DNA from: Blastococcus sp.
GTDB taxonomy: Bacteria > Actinomycetota > Actinomycetes > Mycobacteriales > Geodermatophilaceae
DNA: 6,670 nt
Direction of reading: 5' to 3'
Assembly: GCA_025963345.1 (NCBI GenBank)
Contig: JAOPUS010000391.1
Span: 1-6,670, forward strand
This document shows, in pieces, positions 5,511-6,670 of this stretch. The translations under genes and the position numbers were made by a program. Numbering within the stretch: position 1 is the stretch's first letter; every line of letters starts with the position of its first letter. The notes below the pieces were generated by a model. It was not told where the DNA came from, searched no databases, and saw nothing but the letters and a program-made list of their open reading frames with translations.

Positions 5511-6283
5511 CAGTCAGCTCCCCCACCCACCCCGAAGAGTCCGACCACCCGACCACCCCCATCCCGCTGCCGGTGCCGGCGTCCGTCCCTGCTTCCGGCG
5601 ACCGGCGGCGGCACCCCGCACCGGCGCACCTGCGGTTCTTCCACGGCCCGATGGACTGCGGGAAGTCGACACTGGCTCTGCAGGTCGACCACAACCAGCG
5701 CCGGCAGGGCCGCCACGGACTGCTCCTCACCCAGGGCGACCGGTCGTCGGCTCCGCAGATCAGTTCCCGGGTGGGTCTTTCCCGCGATGCCGTGGAGGTC
5801 GACGCCGGTGCCGACCTGCGGCTCCTGGTCCGCGACCGGTGGGCCGACGGGCACCGCGTGGACTACCTGATCGTCGACGAGGCGCAGTTCCTCACCTCGG
5901 CCCAGGTGGACCAGCTCGCCGACCTCGTCGACGACTGGCACGTGGACGTCTACGCGTTCGGGCTGACCACCGACTTCCGCACCCGCCTCTTCCCGGGCAC
6001 CCAGCGGCTGCTGGAGGTCGCCGACGACGTCCAGCGGGTGCAGGTGGAGGTGCTCTGCTGGTGCGGCCTCCCGGGCCTGCTGAACGCCCGCGTGGTGGCG
6101 GGCGTGATGGTCCGCTCCGGTGAGACCGTCGTGGTGGCCGACACCGCGCCGGCCGATCCGCCGGGAGCCGAGGACGGCTCCCTCTCCCCCACCGTCCGGT
6201 ACCAGGTGCTCTGCCGACGGCACTACGTCCGCGGCGAACTGGGCCCGACAGCGGCCGGCCCAGGACAGCTCTCGCTGCCCTGA
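5507..6283 (+). CDS. tdk: Thymidine kinase, type II (TK1/Tdk family), 258 aa
   Basis: This enzyme phosphorylates thymidine (and deoxyuridine) to the monophosphate using ATP, the salvage route to dTTP. The family order is complete: P-loop GPMDCGKST (47-55), a basic and Gln-rich segment after it, SSRVGLS (86-92), the Walker B/catalytic motif DEAQF (124-128, Glu125 as general base), YAFGLTTDFRTRLFPG (149-164, the lasso region that binds thymidine), and a structural zinc site with Cys184, Cys186 (CWCG), Cys236 and His239 (CRRHY). The core resembles the E. coli-type Tdk. Residues 1-40 are a Pro/Ser/Thr-rich extension of no known fold, so a later start is possible. The gene starts with GTG inside the permease stop (GTGA). 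The usual residues between M and GK of the P-loop differ from the common FSGK/NAGK form. The enzyme is cytosolic. Confidence 0.92.
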   Translation: MTVSSPTHPEESDHPTTPIPLPVPASVPASGDRRRHPAPAHLRFFHGPMDCGKSTLALQVDHNQRRQGRHGLLLTQGDRSSAPQISSRVGLSRDAVEVDAGADLRLLVRDRWADGHRVDYLIVDEAQFLTSAQVDQLADLVDDWHVDVYAFGLTTDFRTRLFPGTQRLLEVADDVQRVQVEVLCWCGLPGLLNARVVAGVMVRSGETVVVADTAPADPPGAEDGSLSPTVRYQVLCRRHYVRGELGPTAAGPGQLSLP

Positions 6284-6362
6284 ACGGCCGTATCGCTCAC
6301 CCCTCCGGGGGGCACCGCCGCCCGGGATCTGACCCTATGCGATGATGGACAACTGATTCGGG

Positions 6363-6388
6363 GGAATCTCTCCGCGATTTCTGTCGTT
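6363..6388 (+). promoter_or_regulatory. Sigma-R/SigH-type promoter of rbpA
   Basis: GGAAT (6363-6367), then exactly 18 bases, then GTT (6386-6388), is a perfect match to the GGAAT-N18-GTT consensus of the thiol-oxidative-stress sigma factor sigma-R (SigH in mycobacteria). In Streptomyces coelicolor rbpA is a known member of this regulon. Transcription would start about 6-9 bases after GTT, leaving an untranslated leader of roughly 80 bases. A separate housekeeping promoter may also exist, but I cannot identify one confidently. Confidence 0.75.
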
Positions 6389-6462
6389 CATCTCTGTGAG
6401 TCCTGCTGCCTGGGTATGTCCCCGGTTGCCGGACAAGGAGTTTCGACCGACACCAAAGAACG

Positions 6463-6467
6463 AGAGG
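6463..6467 (+). promoter_or_regulatory. Ribosome binding site (AGAGG) of rbpA
   Basis: AGAGG is ten bases before the ATG at 6478. A second purine run, AAGGAG (6435-6440), lies further up the leader but has no start codon at a usable distance, so it does not define another gene. Confidence 0.5.
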
Positions 6468-6477
6468 ACTGTGAGCC

Positions 6478-6670
6478 ATGGGCGAGCGTTCCCTGCGCGG
6501 CAGCCGACTGGGCAGCGTCAGCTACGAGACCGAGCGGAACACGGCGCCCATCGAGCGGCAGTACGCCGAGTACCGGTGCCCTTCGGGCCACCTGTTCACG
6601 GTGCCGTTCGCTGACGACGCCGAGCTCCCCGACACGTGGGAGTGCAAGTTCGACGGTGGCGCGGCCAAGC
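6478..6670 (+). CDS. rbpA: RNA polymerase-binding protein RbpA, N-terminal 64 codons (gene runs off the window)
   Basis: RbpA is an essential or near-essential actinobacterial transcription factor that binds RNA polymerase and the principal sigma factor and stabilises the open promoter complex. The N-terminus LRGSRLGSVSYETER (6-20) is the highly conserved core-binding start, followed by a beta-barrel domain with VPFADDAELPDTWEC (42-56). The C-terminal sigma-interacting domain lies beyond the window edge. Zinc ligands Cys34, His38 (CPSGH) and Cys56 are present, but the position of the fourth ligand in the Streptomyces protein is Asp59 (WECKFDG). ATG 6478 gives the family's exact N-terminus. 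It is preceded by a sigma-R-type promoter and separated by 194 bases from the thymidine kinase gene, so it appears to be transcribed on its own. Confidence 0.96.
   Translation, partial: MGERSLRGSRLGSVSYETERNTAPIERQYAEYRCPSGHLFTVPFADDAELPDTWECKFDGGAAK

Noticed and set aside
6300..6310. CCCC-TCC-GGGG hairpin as terminator of the thymidine kinase operon
   Set aside because: The stem is only 4 bp with a 3-base loop and no T-tract, and is common by chance at this base composition.
6418..6434. Possible leader hairpin in the rbpA untranslated region
   Set aside because: Only 4-bp stems form (GTCC/GGAC or CCGG/CCGG, not both cleanly), too weak to call a riboswitch or attenuator.
1..6670. CRISPR array, tRNA, rRNA or insertion sequence
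   Set aside because: I saw no regularly spaced repeats, cloverleaf-like sequence, rRNA segment or transposase reading frame.

Overview
The window is high-GC DNA with GTG starts, tight gene spacing and an RbpA gene. RbpA is restricted to actinobacteria, so the host is an actinobacterium. The overall protein flavour resembles Geodermatophilaceae (Blastococcus, Geodermatophilus, Modestobacter), but that family placement is an impression and was not tested.

Left end (1-441). The first 28 bases look like a XerC/XerD recombination site of the chromosomal dif type, so the window would start at the replication terminus. About 400 bases without a convincing gene follow. They hold several copies of a GATCAA-type inverted motif and then a striking 55-bp perfect palindrome (two 27-base arms around one central base) just upstream of a small lipoprotein gene.

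Middle (442-2334). A 71-residue lipoprotein gene converges on a leftward gene for a 135-residue protein with a four-cysteine (CxxC...CxxxC) zinc-finger-like motif and a coiled coil. The latter diverges from a rightward MalY/PatB-type PLP enzyme (probable cystathionine beta-lyase or aminotransferase).

Right (2391-6283). Four rightward genes form a probable operon: a cytosolic glycerophosphodiester phosphodiesterase, a PlsC-type acyltransferase (overlapping by 16 bp), a UMF1/Atg22-like MFS transporter (67 bp gap) and a type II thymidine kinase (4-bp GTGA overlap). Two are phospholipid-turnover enzymes, one is a permease and one is a nucleoside-salvage enzyme.

Right edge (6284-6670). A 194-bp intergenic region carries an exact match to the sigma-R/SigH-type promoter consensus (GGAAT, 18 bases, GTT) in front of rbpA, of which the first 64 codons are present. 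Streptomyces rbpA is known to belong to the sigma-R thiol-stress regulon, so the same wiring seems conserved here. I found no previously undescribed multi-gene system. The most unusual items are the dif-like site, the long palindrome and the altered zinc site of RbpA.
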